Assembly (NCBI GenBank): GCA_963663845.2
Contig: OY760650.2
Coordinates: 2,852,001-2,916,000, forward strand
DNA from: Versatilivorator sp963663845
GTDB taxonomy: Bacteria; Acidobacteriota; Terriglobia; Versatilivoradales; Versatilivoraceae
DNA length: 64,000 nucleotides
Reading direction: 5' to 3'
The notes beneath the pieces are model-generated. The model did not search any database, was not told the origin of the DNA, and worked only from the letters and a program-made list of their open reading frames with translations. Position 1 is the stretch's first letter; every line of letters starts with the position of its first letter. Below, in pieces: positions 1 to 8,300 of this stretch. The translations under genes and the position numbers were made by a program.

Positions 1-1174
1 TCCGGAGCGCGGCAACGTAGGCAACGGCCTGCGCCAGTTGCACCGGCTTCGCCCCTTGGCGCAAGGCGCCCTTGAGCGCCTCCAGGCAGACGAACGGATC
101 ATCCGACAGGAGCTGATCGGCGAAGTCCGGCCGGCGGGCCCAGGTTTTCCCCGCCCCTTGGGCCAGCATGGCGGGAAGCTCTTCGAAGGCGCCGCGCAAC
201 ACCGGAAGAAGGTCGATGGGATGGCGCCAGGCGTTCCGCTCCTCGCTGCGGACTGCGGTGCACAGCCGGTGGACCAGCGAGGGCAGAATCCGGTCGGCAT
301 GGTCCCATCCGATGCGGTCGAGCAGCTCGAACGCCTTGTTGATGAAGTCGACCACGTGGCCGCCGTCGAGATAGAAGTGGTCGGTGGCCGCGGTCACGAT
401 CATGTCGGCGATGTCGGCGCCGGACGTGCCCTTCCGCACCGCGGTCAGCAGGCAGCGTTCCGCCCCCTCGGTGCTGCGGACCTCGACAAAGTAGCGCAGC
501 CAGCGCTTGAGGTGCTCGTGGGGAATCTCCTGGTTGTCCAGGGGGCTGATCTCGAATTTGGGCGTCATTCCCGCACAGTCCCGCGCCACGTGAACAAGCC
601 CGTGAAACAGGGGCGCAATCCGGTCGTCTCCCTCCAGGTGATCACAGAGGTTGGCCATCGCGCTGAGGATGGTCAGGCCCGAGGCCCAGTCCTGCCGGTG
701 CCGCACGCCGTAGAGCGCCCCAAGCCTGGCGATCTCATCGGGCCTGACGCCGCTGTGCAGGAGGCCGATGACCGATTTGCCGATGATGAGGCTGAGATTC
801 TGCTCCATCCCTTCCCGAAGCCGGCGAGACCAACGCGCCACCGGATCCCGTTGCGGCCTGGCCGTGCTCAGGTAGACCTCGCCCCCCTCGACTCTGACCG
901 GATAGGCCTCCACGTCGTCGGCGAACAGGTTGAAGGTGCAGCCGCTGGCCAGGTCGAAGCGGGCGTGGTGCCAGTGGCAGGTGAGAATCCCGTCCTCGAC
1001 CGTGCCGCGATTGAGGGGGAAGCCCATGTGCGGACAGCGGTTGTCGACCGCGTGGATCTTTCCTTGGTGATGGAACAGCACGATCGGGACGGGACCGCCC
1101 GAGACGAGGAGTGGACTCCCGGCCCGCACCTCCGCCAGGGACCCGACGTGAATCTCGTGATCTGAGCCGGCCAT
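1..1174 (-). CDS. Rieske [2Fe-2S] protein with C-terminal helical domain (partial)
   Basis: The reading frame opens at ATG 1174 and stays open to the window edge, so the C-terminus is missing (391 codons visible). Residues 1-105 form a Rieske domain: the cluster ligands are Cys47 and His49 (CPH) and Cys66 and His69 (CHWHH), as in ferredoxin subunits and N-terminal domains of ring-hydroxylating oxygenases. What follows is not an oxygenase alpha subunit. It is an alpha-helical stretch rich in His and Asp (for example DHFYLDGGHVVDF) that I cannot assign to a family. The likely role is electron transfer or an oxidoreductase; substrate unknown. The Nudix gene lies 28 bp upstream on the same strand, so the two may be cotranscribed. 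The Rieske call is firm, the full function is not. Confidence 0.85.
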   Translation of the reverse strand, partial: MAGSDHEIHVGSLAEVRAGSPLLVSGGPVPIVLFHHQGKIHAVDNRCPHMGFPLNRGTVEDGILTCHWHHARFDLASGCTFNLFADDVEAYPVRVEGGEVYLSTARPQRDPVARWSRRLREGMEQNLSLIIGKSVIGLLHSGVRPDEIARLGALYGVRHRQDWASGLTILSAMANLCDHLEGDDRIAPLFHGLVHVARDCAGMTPKFEISPLDNQEIPHEHLKRWLRYFVEVRSTEGAERCLLTAVRKGTSGADIADMIVTAATDHFYLDGGHVVDFINKAFELLDRIGWDHADRILPSLVHRLCTAVRSEERNAWRHPIDLLPVLRGAFEELPAMLAQGAGKTWARRPDFADQLLSDDPFVCLEALKGALRQGAKPVQLAQAVAYVAALR

Positions 1175-1202
1175 GGGTAAAACCTCGTTCGGAGCACCAG
1201 GG

Positions 1203-1709
1203 CTAACTTTGGGCAAGAAACTTCTCCACGTACTCGCCGACGGCTTCCCGGGTGCTGGGGAAGGCGAGTTCCCGCCAGGGAATGTCCTCGGGGGCAAAGA
1301 GCCTCGCGTCCAGGCACTCATCCCCGGCTTCGAGCTCGCCGCCGATGACCTCGGCGGCGTAGACCACCAGTATGACCGGACTCCCCGAGTAGGAGTAGAC
1401 GTTGAGCAGGCTGACCAGGCGCACCTCCAGGTGCGCCTCTTCCCTGGTCTCCCGCACAGCCGCATCCCGGACGGCTTCGCCCCGGTCCACGAACCCGCCC
1501 GGAAACACCCATTTCCCGTAGCTGGGCTCGATGGATCGCTGCAGCAGCGGGACCTTGCCGTCGATGGTGAAGAGGGTGCCGGCGGCCACCTTCGGATCCA
1601 GGAAGAAAACGAAGCCGCAGACGGTGCAGACCAAGCGTTCCGGCTCGGTGGGCTTCAGCTTTCGGGAAGCCAGGGGTCCGCCGCAACGAGGACAGAACGA
1701 ATATTCCAT
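1203..1709 (-). CDS. Nudix hydrolase with N-terminal zinc ribbon
   Basis: A 168-residue protein. A zinc ribbon (CPRCG at 6-10, CTVCG at 28-32) precedes a Nudix fold whose box starts at GGFVDRGE (71-78) and continues RETREEAHLEV. The box fits GX5EX7REUXEEXGU except that the usual Gly after EE is His. Nudix enzymes cleave nucleoside diphosphates linked to another moiety. The ribbon-plus-Nudix order resembles NADH pyrophosphatase, but the NudC-specific SQPWPFxS motif after the box is absent, so an ADP-ribose or other nucleotide-sugar substrate is equally possible. It lies directly upstream of the Rieske gene on the same strand. Start ATG 1709 places the first zinc-binding Cys at residue 6, as usual for this architecture. 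Confidence 0.9.
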   Translation of the reverse strand: MEYSFCPRCGGPLASRKLKPTEPERLVCTVCGFVFFLDPKVAAGTLFTIDGKVPLLQRSIEPSYGKWVFPGGFVDRGEAVRDAAVRETREEAHLEVRLVSLLNVYSYSGSPVILVVYAAEVIGGELEAGDECLDARLFAPEDIPWRELAFPSTREAVGEYVEKFLAQS

Positions 1710-1739
1710 GGAAACCCTGGTCGACGATTGAAACGCCCC

Positions 1740-1825
1740 GCCGCATCCCCATGCAGGGGCAATCCTTGTGGCTACCCTGGTGTCGATTGCGCCAACGGGC
1801 GCCCACAGGGGGCGCCCCTACGGCT
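1740..1825. repeat. GC-rich palindromic intergenic sequence
   Basis: The gap between the Nudix gene and the next minus-strand gene contains an inverted repeat (GGGCGCCC ... GGGCGCCC, about 1798-1817) downstream of the 132-residue gene. It may act as a transcript end or be one unit of a dispersed palindrome family. There is no T-run, so I do not call it an intrinsic terminator. Confidence 0.4.
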
Positions 1826-2224
1826 TCAGAAATCCGCAGGCGCAAAGCCGATGCTGCGGTCCTTGCGCTCGACCCAAAAGGCAATGGGTATTCTGAGTTG
1901 GCCTTCGTCGGTCCTGATCCGAACCCTCACGATCACGCCGCTGCCCTGCGACTCCGACTCGACGATCTTGAAGTGGCGGACCTTCCCGTAGTATCCGTCT
2001 TCTCCCCAGTCCTGCAGGAAGTCCTTGAAGGTGTACTCCTCGGTGGGGCCCCAGATCCGATAGGCCGCTTCCAGGTCTCCCCCTTGCAGGGCCTCGAAAC
2101 ACCGTTGCACGGCACGCTCTTCCCGAAAGTTGGCGAAGAAATAGATCAGAATGCCCAGACCGACCGCGGCTCCCGCCAGAATCAGGGGCGTTTTCAAGAG
2201 TCGATTCCTGCCCGGTTGCACCAT
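1826..2224 (-). CDS. small membrane-anchored protein of unknown function
   Basis: A 132-residue protein with one N-terminal hydrophobic segment (about 12-30, LILAGAAVGLGILIYFFANF) followed by a soluble domain of about 100 residues. The soluble part looks like the NTF2-like/DUF4878 type: a helical start (RAVQRCFEALQGGDLEAAYRIWG), then alternating strands ending in VRVRIRTDEGQLRIPIAFWVERKDRSI shortened here to its features. I infer an extracytoplasmic domain. It sits between the HtrA gene and the Nudix gene on the same strand with a gap of about 60 bp to HtrA, so a link to envelope quality control is possible but unproven. Family assignment is tentative. Confidence 0.7.
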   Translation of the reverse strand: MVQPGRNRLLKTPLILAGAAVGLGILIYFFANFREERAVQRCFEALQGGDLEAAYRIWGPTEEYTFKDFLQDWGEDGYYGKVRHFKIVESESQGSGVIVRVRIRTDEGQLRIPIAFWVERKDRSIGFAPADF

Positions 2225-2287
2225 GCCTCCAGTCCGTCTGCCCGGGATGTTGAAACTTCGGGCCGCCAGCCGGCCCGCAACTCTCTC

Positions 2288-3448
<1,161 letters not shown>

Positions 3449-3487
3449 AATGATTCAGGTGAGTTCCGCCCCCGCCCCTCCACGAGG

Positions 3488-3960
3488 GTGCGGATCAAAC
3501 GAGGGTGAAACACTCAATCGTCAACAAAGACGAACCACGAATGAACACGAATGGACACGAAGACCGATGGACCCGCTTGGCTGCGGCGACGTCACGGGAG
3601 GAAGCCCCACCCGGGAGCGCGGGCGTCCCGCCCGCACAACACTGGCACAGCCTCACCCCTCTCTTCGGCCCGGCTCGACCGGCAACGGCCCCACGATTCC
3701 GCTTCAGCCGAGCCCATGGGGTTCCGGGCGGCAGGGTGGCCGGGCGCCGCATCACGGGGAAACTGAGCGGCCACCCAAACCAGAGAATGCGGGCGAGACG
3801 CCCGCGCTCCCGGAGGGGCGCCTCCTCCCATCCTTCCTGCTCCGCGAGGAGGCGCTGCCCCTGCCAATGCGGCAGAGCCGTCCCGCTTGGTGGTCCTTCG
3901 TCGCCCTTCGTGTGTCTTCGTGGATTACTCTTTTATCGTTTGTTTCAGGCAACCACGAAG
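3488..3960. repeat. dispersed repeat R1, copy A (full form)
   Basis: Fills the gap between the HtrA gene and tlpA. It begins with a module like GTGCGGATCA..CGAG..GTGAAACA, then an array of CACGAA-type units. A GC-rich core follows, bounded by inverted arms (GGGAGCGCGGGCGTCCCGCC near 3620 and its near-complement near 3800). It ends with an inverted CACGAAG array (CTTCGTGTGTCTTCGTGGAT) and a TTTGTTTCAGGC end. The same layout recurs at 21484, 34573 and 56784; a core-less version is at 29605. Short open frames inside (translating to strings like RERGRPART) are repeat translations, not genes. Confidence 0.9.
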
Positions 3961-3974
3961 TGGAAAGGACTCCG

Positions 3975-4523
3975 TTACCCCAGCAGTTCCTCGATGGTCC
4001 GTCGGGTTTCCTTCATGTAGGAGGGCCGAAAACCGTCGTACCTCTTGACGATCTCTCCCTGCTGATCCACGATGAAGGTGGTCGGAATGGCGCGGACCCC
4101 TCCGAAATCCTCTCCCACCGAGGTGGCTCCCACCACCACCGGGTATTTCATGCGGTGCCGCCGGATGAACCGCCGGACCTCTTCGGGGTCTCCCGAATCC
4201 ATGGAGATGCCCAGGATTTCCACCCCCTTGGAACGAAAGTCCCTGTAGAGCTCGTTCAAGTGCGGAATCTCGTAGACGCAGGGCGTGCACCAGGTGGCCC
4301 AGAAATTCACCACCAGGACCTTCCGGTCATAGTCCTGCGAGCGTACCGTTTCTCCGGCCAGGGTGGTCAGTGAGAAATCGGGCAGGCTCGAGACCAGGCG
4401 AGACCCCGGCGCCCCGGGTCCGGTAGTGGTGGGGAAAACACAGGACCAGGAGAATCCGTGCATCAGGCACAGGGCGGCTGCAAGCCAGCGGCTCCTTCGG
4501 GCCCTGGTCATGAACGAGCTCAT
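3975..4523 (-). CDS. TlpA-like thiol-disulfide oxidoreductase (thioredoxin fold)
   Basis: A 182-residue protein counted from ATG 4523. A signal sequence (about 11-28, ending SWSC, possibly a lipoprotein site) is followed by an AhpC/TSA-Redoxin/TlpA fold with the active site WCTPC (Cys79, Cys82) and the cis-Pro segment VRAIPTTFIVD. Such proteins reduce or isomerise disulfides in the envelope, for example in cytochrome c maturation. The start was chosen because the TGA of dsbD and this ATG share one base (TGATG), the usual sign of translational coupling. DsbD would supply electrons to this protein. A longer in-frame start 23 codons upstream would run deep into dsbD and is less likely. Confidence 0.9.
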   Translation of the reverse strand: MSSFMTRARRSRWLAAALCLMHGFSWSCVFPTTTGPGAPGSRLVSSLPDFSLTTLAGETVRSQDYDRKVLVVNFWATWCTPCVYEIPHLNELYRDFRSKGVEILGISMDSGDPEEVRRFIRRHRMKYPVVVGATSVGEDFGGVRAIPTTFIVDQQGEIVKRYDGFRPSYMKETRRTIEELLG

Positions 4524-6499
4524 CAGGTTTCCTTTTCGTGCCCCTGTTCGATTCGGGTCCTCATTGTAGTTGCCACCCGCTCGGGCGCACAAGATTCCGG
4601 CAGTGGCGCCCTCGGTACCGGTTTGCCTCCGAGAGAGGAAAGGCTGTCCCGACCGGAGTTGGAGGAGGCCTCGATCCGTTGAATCCGGGTCAGAAAGCGG
4701 TCCGGCGGTTCGAATCCTTCCAGGCGCAGATCGGTGCGTTCCCGCCCCGAGGAGTCCAGGAAGAGAATCGTCGGGACTCCCAGGATGCCGAAACGCCCCC
4801 GGGCGCGCTCGGCCTCCGAGCCCGATTCAATCAGGGTCAGGTCGAGCTTGAGCCTGACCAGTCCCTCGGCGGCGCTTCGCACCTCGGGATCGGTGAAGGT
4901 GAAGGTATCCAGTTCCTTGCAGGGCAGGCACCAGTCGGCGTAGGCGTCGATCATCACCGGCTGCCCCTGTTGGCGGGCCCGGGCCAACGCCTCTTCCGAA
5001 TAGGTGGCCCAGACGATGCCCTCCCTGGGTTCGCCGGGAACGAGCAGCACCGCCGCCAGTCCCAGTCCCGCTCCCAGGCAGGCCAACAGCCCGGCAAAGA
5101 CCCGGGAGGCGGCGCGCCGGGCCTCCACCAGAATCAACCAGGCTGCCGAAGCCGCCAGGAAGGCTACCAGCGCCCAGGCGCCGTAGTAGCCCATAAGAGG
5201 ATTGAGAAAGTAGAGAGCCATGCCCAGCAGCACCAGGCCAAAGAAGCGTCGGACGGTCTCCATCCATTGTCCGGAGCGGGGGAGCTTCTTCAGAGCGCCC
5301 GAGAAGGTTCCCAGAACCAGGTAGGGAAGCCCCAGTCCCAGAGCCAGGACGAAGAACATGAAGAATCCATAGGCCGGCTCTCCCCTGTTGCTGACGTGGA
5401 CCAGCAACCCGATCACGAACGGACCGATGCAGGGCGCCGCCACGATGCCCATGGTGAGCCCCATCACCAGCGCTCCCAGGTTCCCCTGGGAGCTCTGGGG
5501 GACCAGTCGATTGAAGCTGACCGGCAGGCGGAATTCATAGAGTCCGAACATGGAGAGCGCCATGGCCACCATGAGCCCCGCCAGGCCCAGCAGCACCAAC
5601 GGGTGCTGGAGCGCCGCCCCGAAGATCCCCTGGGTCAGGGAGGCCGCCACGCCCAAGGCGGAGTAGGTGATCGCCATGCCCAGGACGTAGGCGGCGGCCA
5701 TCAGAAAGGTGCGGCTCAGGCGTCCCTCGGTCTGGTTGCTGAAGAACCCGATGGTGATGGGAATGATGGGGTAGACGCAGGGGGTGGTGTTGAGGGCCAG
5801 TCCCGCCAGAAAGACCAGTCCCAGGGTCACCAGCAGCCCCTGGCGGGCGATGGTTTCGGACAGCCTGTCCTCTCGCCGCGAGCCGGCGAATTCCTGAAGC
5901 GCCCCCGGAGGAGCCGACTCCGGGCCCGAGGCCTTCGAGTCGGTCCCGGACGCCTGAAACAGTTCCGGGTGGATCGGGTTGGGGTCGGCGCCGGCCGCCA
6001 GCACCTTCAGGGAGATGGTGAAGGGAAGGTTGACCGGAGCCAGGCACTGGTTGTGGCTGCACGCCTGGACCGTCACCTTGCCGCGCACCGGAATCGACCC
6101 GGCATCTTCGATTCGGACAACTTCTCCGGCGGCGGTGATGATGGCACGGCCCTCGTAGACGTCCAGCGGCTGCCCGGGGGCGAATTCAAACGTCTGGCTG
6201 ATGGGTTGGGGGTAGCGGGGTTCGGCCATTCGGACGGCTTCGGAGGTCTCGAAAGTCAACCGGGTGGGAATCAGGTATTCCAGGGTCGGGATGTGGGCGT
6301 TGATGTGGTAACCCGGCTGAATGTCCAGAACAATGGCAACTTGAAAGGGGTCTCCAACTCGCGCGCCGTCTACCGAGGGAAAGGCCTCGAGACCGACCAC
6401 GCGGCGGCTGCCCTGGGCCGAAAGGTGCGGCTGAGCCAGGCCCAGGCAAAGGAAGAGCCCGCAGACCCAGCCCGATCGAATGGTGAAGCGGCTCAGCAA
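4523..6499 (-). CDS. dsbD: thiol:disulfide interchange protein DsbD
   Basis: About 658 residues. The order is: signal peptide (about 10-28), an N-terminal periplasmic domain with Cys pair CSHNQC (DsbD alpha-like), a polytopic membrane domain with the two redox cysteines in NTTPCVYPIIP and VAAPCIGPFVIG, and a C-terminal thioredoxin domain with YADWCLPCKEL. The protein carries electrons from cytoplasmic thioredoxin across the membrane to envelope oxidoreductases. I chose TTG 6499, overlapping the coaE stop, because it places the signal peptide at the N-terminus and has GAGAAGG upstream. The longer frame from 6706 would add 69 residues that only read coaE out of frame. tlpA follows with a one-base overlap and is the likely electron acceptor. 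Confidence 0.93.
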   Translation of the reverse strand: MLSRFTIRSGWVCGLFLCLGLAQPHLSAQGSRRVVGLEAFPSVDGARVGDPFQVAIVLDIQPGYHINAHIPTLEYLIPTRLTFETSEAVRMAEPRYPQPISQTFEFAPGQPLDVYEGRAIITAAGEVVRIEDAGSIPVRGKVTVQACSHNQCLAPVNLPFTISLKVLAAGADPNPIHPELFQASGTDSKASGPESAPPGALQEFAGSRREDRLSETIARQGLLVTLGLVFLAGLALNTTPCVYPIIPITIGFFSNQTEGRLSRTFLMAAAYVLGMAITYSALGVAASLTQGIFGAALQHPLVLLGLAGLMVAMALSMFGLYEFRLPVSFNRLVPQSSQGNLGALVMGLTMGIVAAPCIGPFVIGLLVHVSNRGEPAYGFFMFFVLALGLGLPYLVLGTFSGALKKLPRSGQWMETVRRFFGLVLLGMALYFLNPLMGYYGAWALVAFLAASAAWLILVEARRAASRVFAGLLACLGAGLGLAAVLLVPGEPREGIVWATYSEEALARARQQGQPVMIDAYADWCLPCKELDTFTFTDPEVRSAAEGLVRLKLDLTLIESGSEAERARGRFGILGVPTILFLDSSGRERTDLRLEGFEPPDRFLTRIQRIEASSNSGRDSLSSLGGKPVPRAPLPESCAPERVATTMRTRIEQGHEKET

Positions 6500-7107
6500 T
6501 TGGCCTTCTCTCTTGCCTCCAGCGTTTCCGGCAGCCGGTCCACCTGGCGCCGGGTTTGCTCGAGGGTTCCCGAGTTGTCGATCACCACCGTAGCCAGCGG
6601 CAGCTTGGCCTCCAGGGGCCACTGCAGCCCGATGCGCTGCAGGGCCTGAGCCCGGGAGAGCCGATTCCTCTCCATCAGGCGCTCCACCTGCTGGTCGGCG
6701 CCGCAACTGACCACAACCAGGTGCTTGAACTGTTTGTGGAAGCCGGACTCGATCATGAGCGAGGCGTCCACCACCGCCTTGGACAGCGGACGGGATCGTT
6801 CCAGCCGGTCGAGCTGCTCCAGAATGCTCCGCATGACTTCCGGATGAACCAGAGCATTCAGCTCTTGCAGGCGGGCAGGGTCGTTGAACACCACCCGGCC
6901 CAGACTGTTCCGGTCGATTTCTCCGCCCGCATCCAGGATCCGGGCCCCGAAGACGGCCACCACCGGGTCGAAACAGGGTTGCCCCTTCCGAATCAGGCCG
7001 TGGGCGACGCGATCGGCGTCAATCACCCTGAATCCGTGCTCGGCGAGCCGGTCGCAGACCGTTGATTTCCCGGTGGCGATGCCTCCCGTCAAGCCTACTC
7101 TAAGCAT
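6493..7107 (-). CDS. coaE: dephospho-CoA kinase
   Basis: A 204-residue protein, the usual CoaE length. The P-loop is GLTGGIATGKST (5-16), followed by the family motif DADRVAHGLI and HPEV. It phosphorylates the 3'-hydroxyl of dephospho-CoA, the last step of CoA synthesis, in the cytoplasm. Its stop overlaps the proposed dsbD start, so coaE, dsbD and tlpA form one minus-strand run. Functionally coaE is unrelated to the redox genes; the linkage probably reflects shared transcription. Confidence 0.96.
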   Translation of the reverse strand: MLRVGLTGGIATGKSTVCDRLAEHGFRVIDADRVAHGLIRKGQPCFDPVVAVFGARILDAGGEIDRNSLGRVVFNDPARLQELNALVHPEVMRSILEQLDRLERSRPLSKAVVDASLMIESGFHKQFKHLVVVSCGADQQVERLMERNRLSRAQALQRIGLQWPLEAKLPLATVVIDNSGTLEQTRRQVDRLPETLEAREKANC

Positions 7108-7184
7108 AGCTCAGGGCCGTTGAAGTTGCTATTTCCCGGTCCGCCGCTGGGTCAAGCGGCCGCCGGTGGGAGATGCGGCTCGCG

Positions 7185-8120
7185 TCAATCGCCGAAGTGC
7201 TGCTGGTTGGCGGCCTCGACCGTGTTCTTCATCAGGAGCGCGATGGTCAGCGGACCGACCCCTCCGGGGACCGGGGTGACGGCGGAGGCCACTCCGGAGA
7301 CGCCGGACCAGTGGACGTCTCCCACCAGGATCGAGTGGATTCCCTTGCCGCGGTTGCGTTCATGGCGAGGCTTCAGCGACGGGTCCTCCGCAAGCAGGCT
7401 TTCCAGTGCGGCCCCCTCGACGCGATTGATTCCGACGTCGATGACTACGGCCCCGGGCTTGACGAAATCCGCCGTCACCAAGGCCGGCCTTCCCACGGCA
7501 GCCACCAGAATGTCCGCCGATCGGGCGACCGATGCCAGCTCACGGGTCCTGGAGTGGCAAAAGGTGACGGTGGCGTGCTGTTGCAACAACAGCAGGCCCA
7601 ACGGTTTGCCCACCAGGTTGCTGCGCCCGATCACCACGGCGCGAGCGCCCCGGAGGGGAACGTCTTCCCGGCGCAGGATCTCCATGACCCCGCTGGGGGT
7701 GCAGGGCCGCAGACCCTCCTGCCCCAGGGCCAGGGCTCCGGCATTCATGGGGTGCAGGCCATCCACGTCCTTGGCGGGATCGATGGCCTGCAGCACCGCC
7801 TGCTCGTCGATCCGGTCCGGCAACGGCAACTGAACCAGGATGCCGTGGATCGAGCTTTTCCGGTTCAGATCGGAGACGCATTGAAGCAACCGGGCGGTCG
7901 TCGTCTCTTCCGGCAAGGCCACCAGTTCGCTGCAGACGCCCAGAGACCGGCAGGCCTTGATCTTGTTCCTGACGTAGACGCGGGAGGCCGGATGGCTGCC
8001 CACCAGCACGGCCGCCAGGCCCGGAACCACCCCCTTGTCTTTCAGGCGAGCCACATCGAGGCGCACTTCCTCCCTGATCTCCTGTCCGATCCTCTTGCCG
8101 TCGATAATCCTGGCTGTCAT
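7185..8120 (-). CDS. folD: bifunctional methylenetetrahydrofolate dehydrogenase/cyclohydrolase FolD
   Basis: Starts at ATG 8120 (MTARIIDGKRIGQEI); the frame continues 45 codons upstream, but that stretch lacks FolD character. About 311 residues. Family motifs present: SRVYVRNKIKACRSLG with the catalytic Lys, GILVQLPLP, DVDGLHP, the Rossmann motif VIGRSNLVGKPL and the C-terminal TPVPGGVGPLT. The enzyme interconverts 5,10-methylene-THF, 5,10-methenyl-THF and 10-formyl-THF in one-carbon metabolism. It is slightly longer than usual because of an insertion near residue 240 (AEDPSLKPRHERNRGKG). The divergent secreted-protein gene starts 180 bp away, so the 8121-8300 gap should hold promoters for both. 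Confidence 0.96.
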   Translation of the reverse strand: MTARIIDGKRIGQEIREEVRLDVARLKDKGVVPGLAAVLVGSHPASRVYVRNKIKACRSLGVCSELVALPEETTTARLLQCVSDLNRKSSIHGILVQLPLPDRIDEQAVLQAIDPAKDVDGLHPMNAGALALGQEGLRPCTPSGVMEILRREDVPLRGARAVVIGRSNLVGKPLGLLLLQQHATVTFCHSRTRELASVARSADILVAAVGRPALVTADFVKPGAVVIDVGINRVEGAALESLLAEDPSLKPRHERNRGKGIHSILVGDVHWSGVSGVASAVTPVPGGVGPLTIALLMKNTVEAANQQHFGD

Positions 8121-8300
8121 GGCGGGTGGCTGGGCGGACCTCCGGATCGAAGGGTTGGAAAGAGGAAAACCGGCGGCCGGCGCCGTCTTGTCACTCGGCC
8201 GGCAACGGCCCTGGTCACCGGGAAAAATGGTAGCACGGAAGTCCGCATACTGCATCCGGTCGTCCTTGCGCCCGCCGCGCCGGAATCTTATGATGGGGAA

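Noticed and set aside
3505..4020. Frames inside R1 copies encoding RERGRPART- or GSAGVPPA-like peptides
   Set aside because: They occur in every R1 copy in several frames and reflect the repeat itself.
7173..8300. In-frame extension of the secreted protein upstream of 8301
   Set aside because: It covers folD in antisense, has low-complexity Gln/Gly/Asp composition and no family features; the signal peptide begins after 8301.
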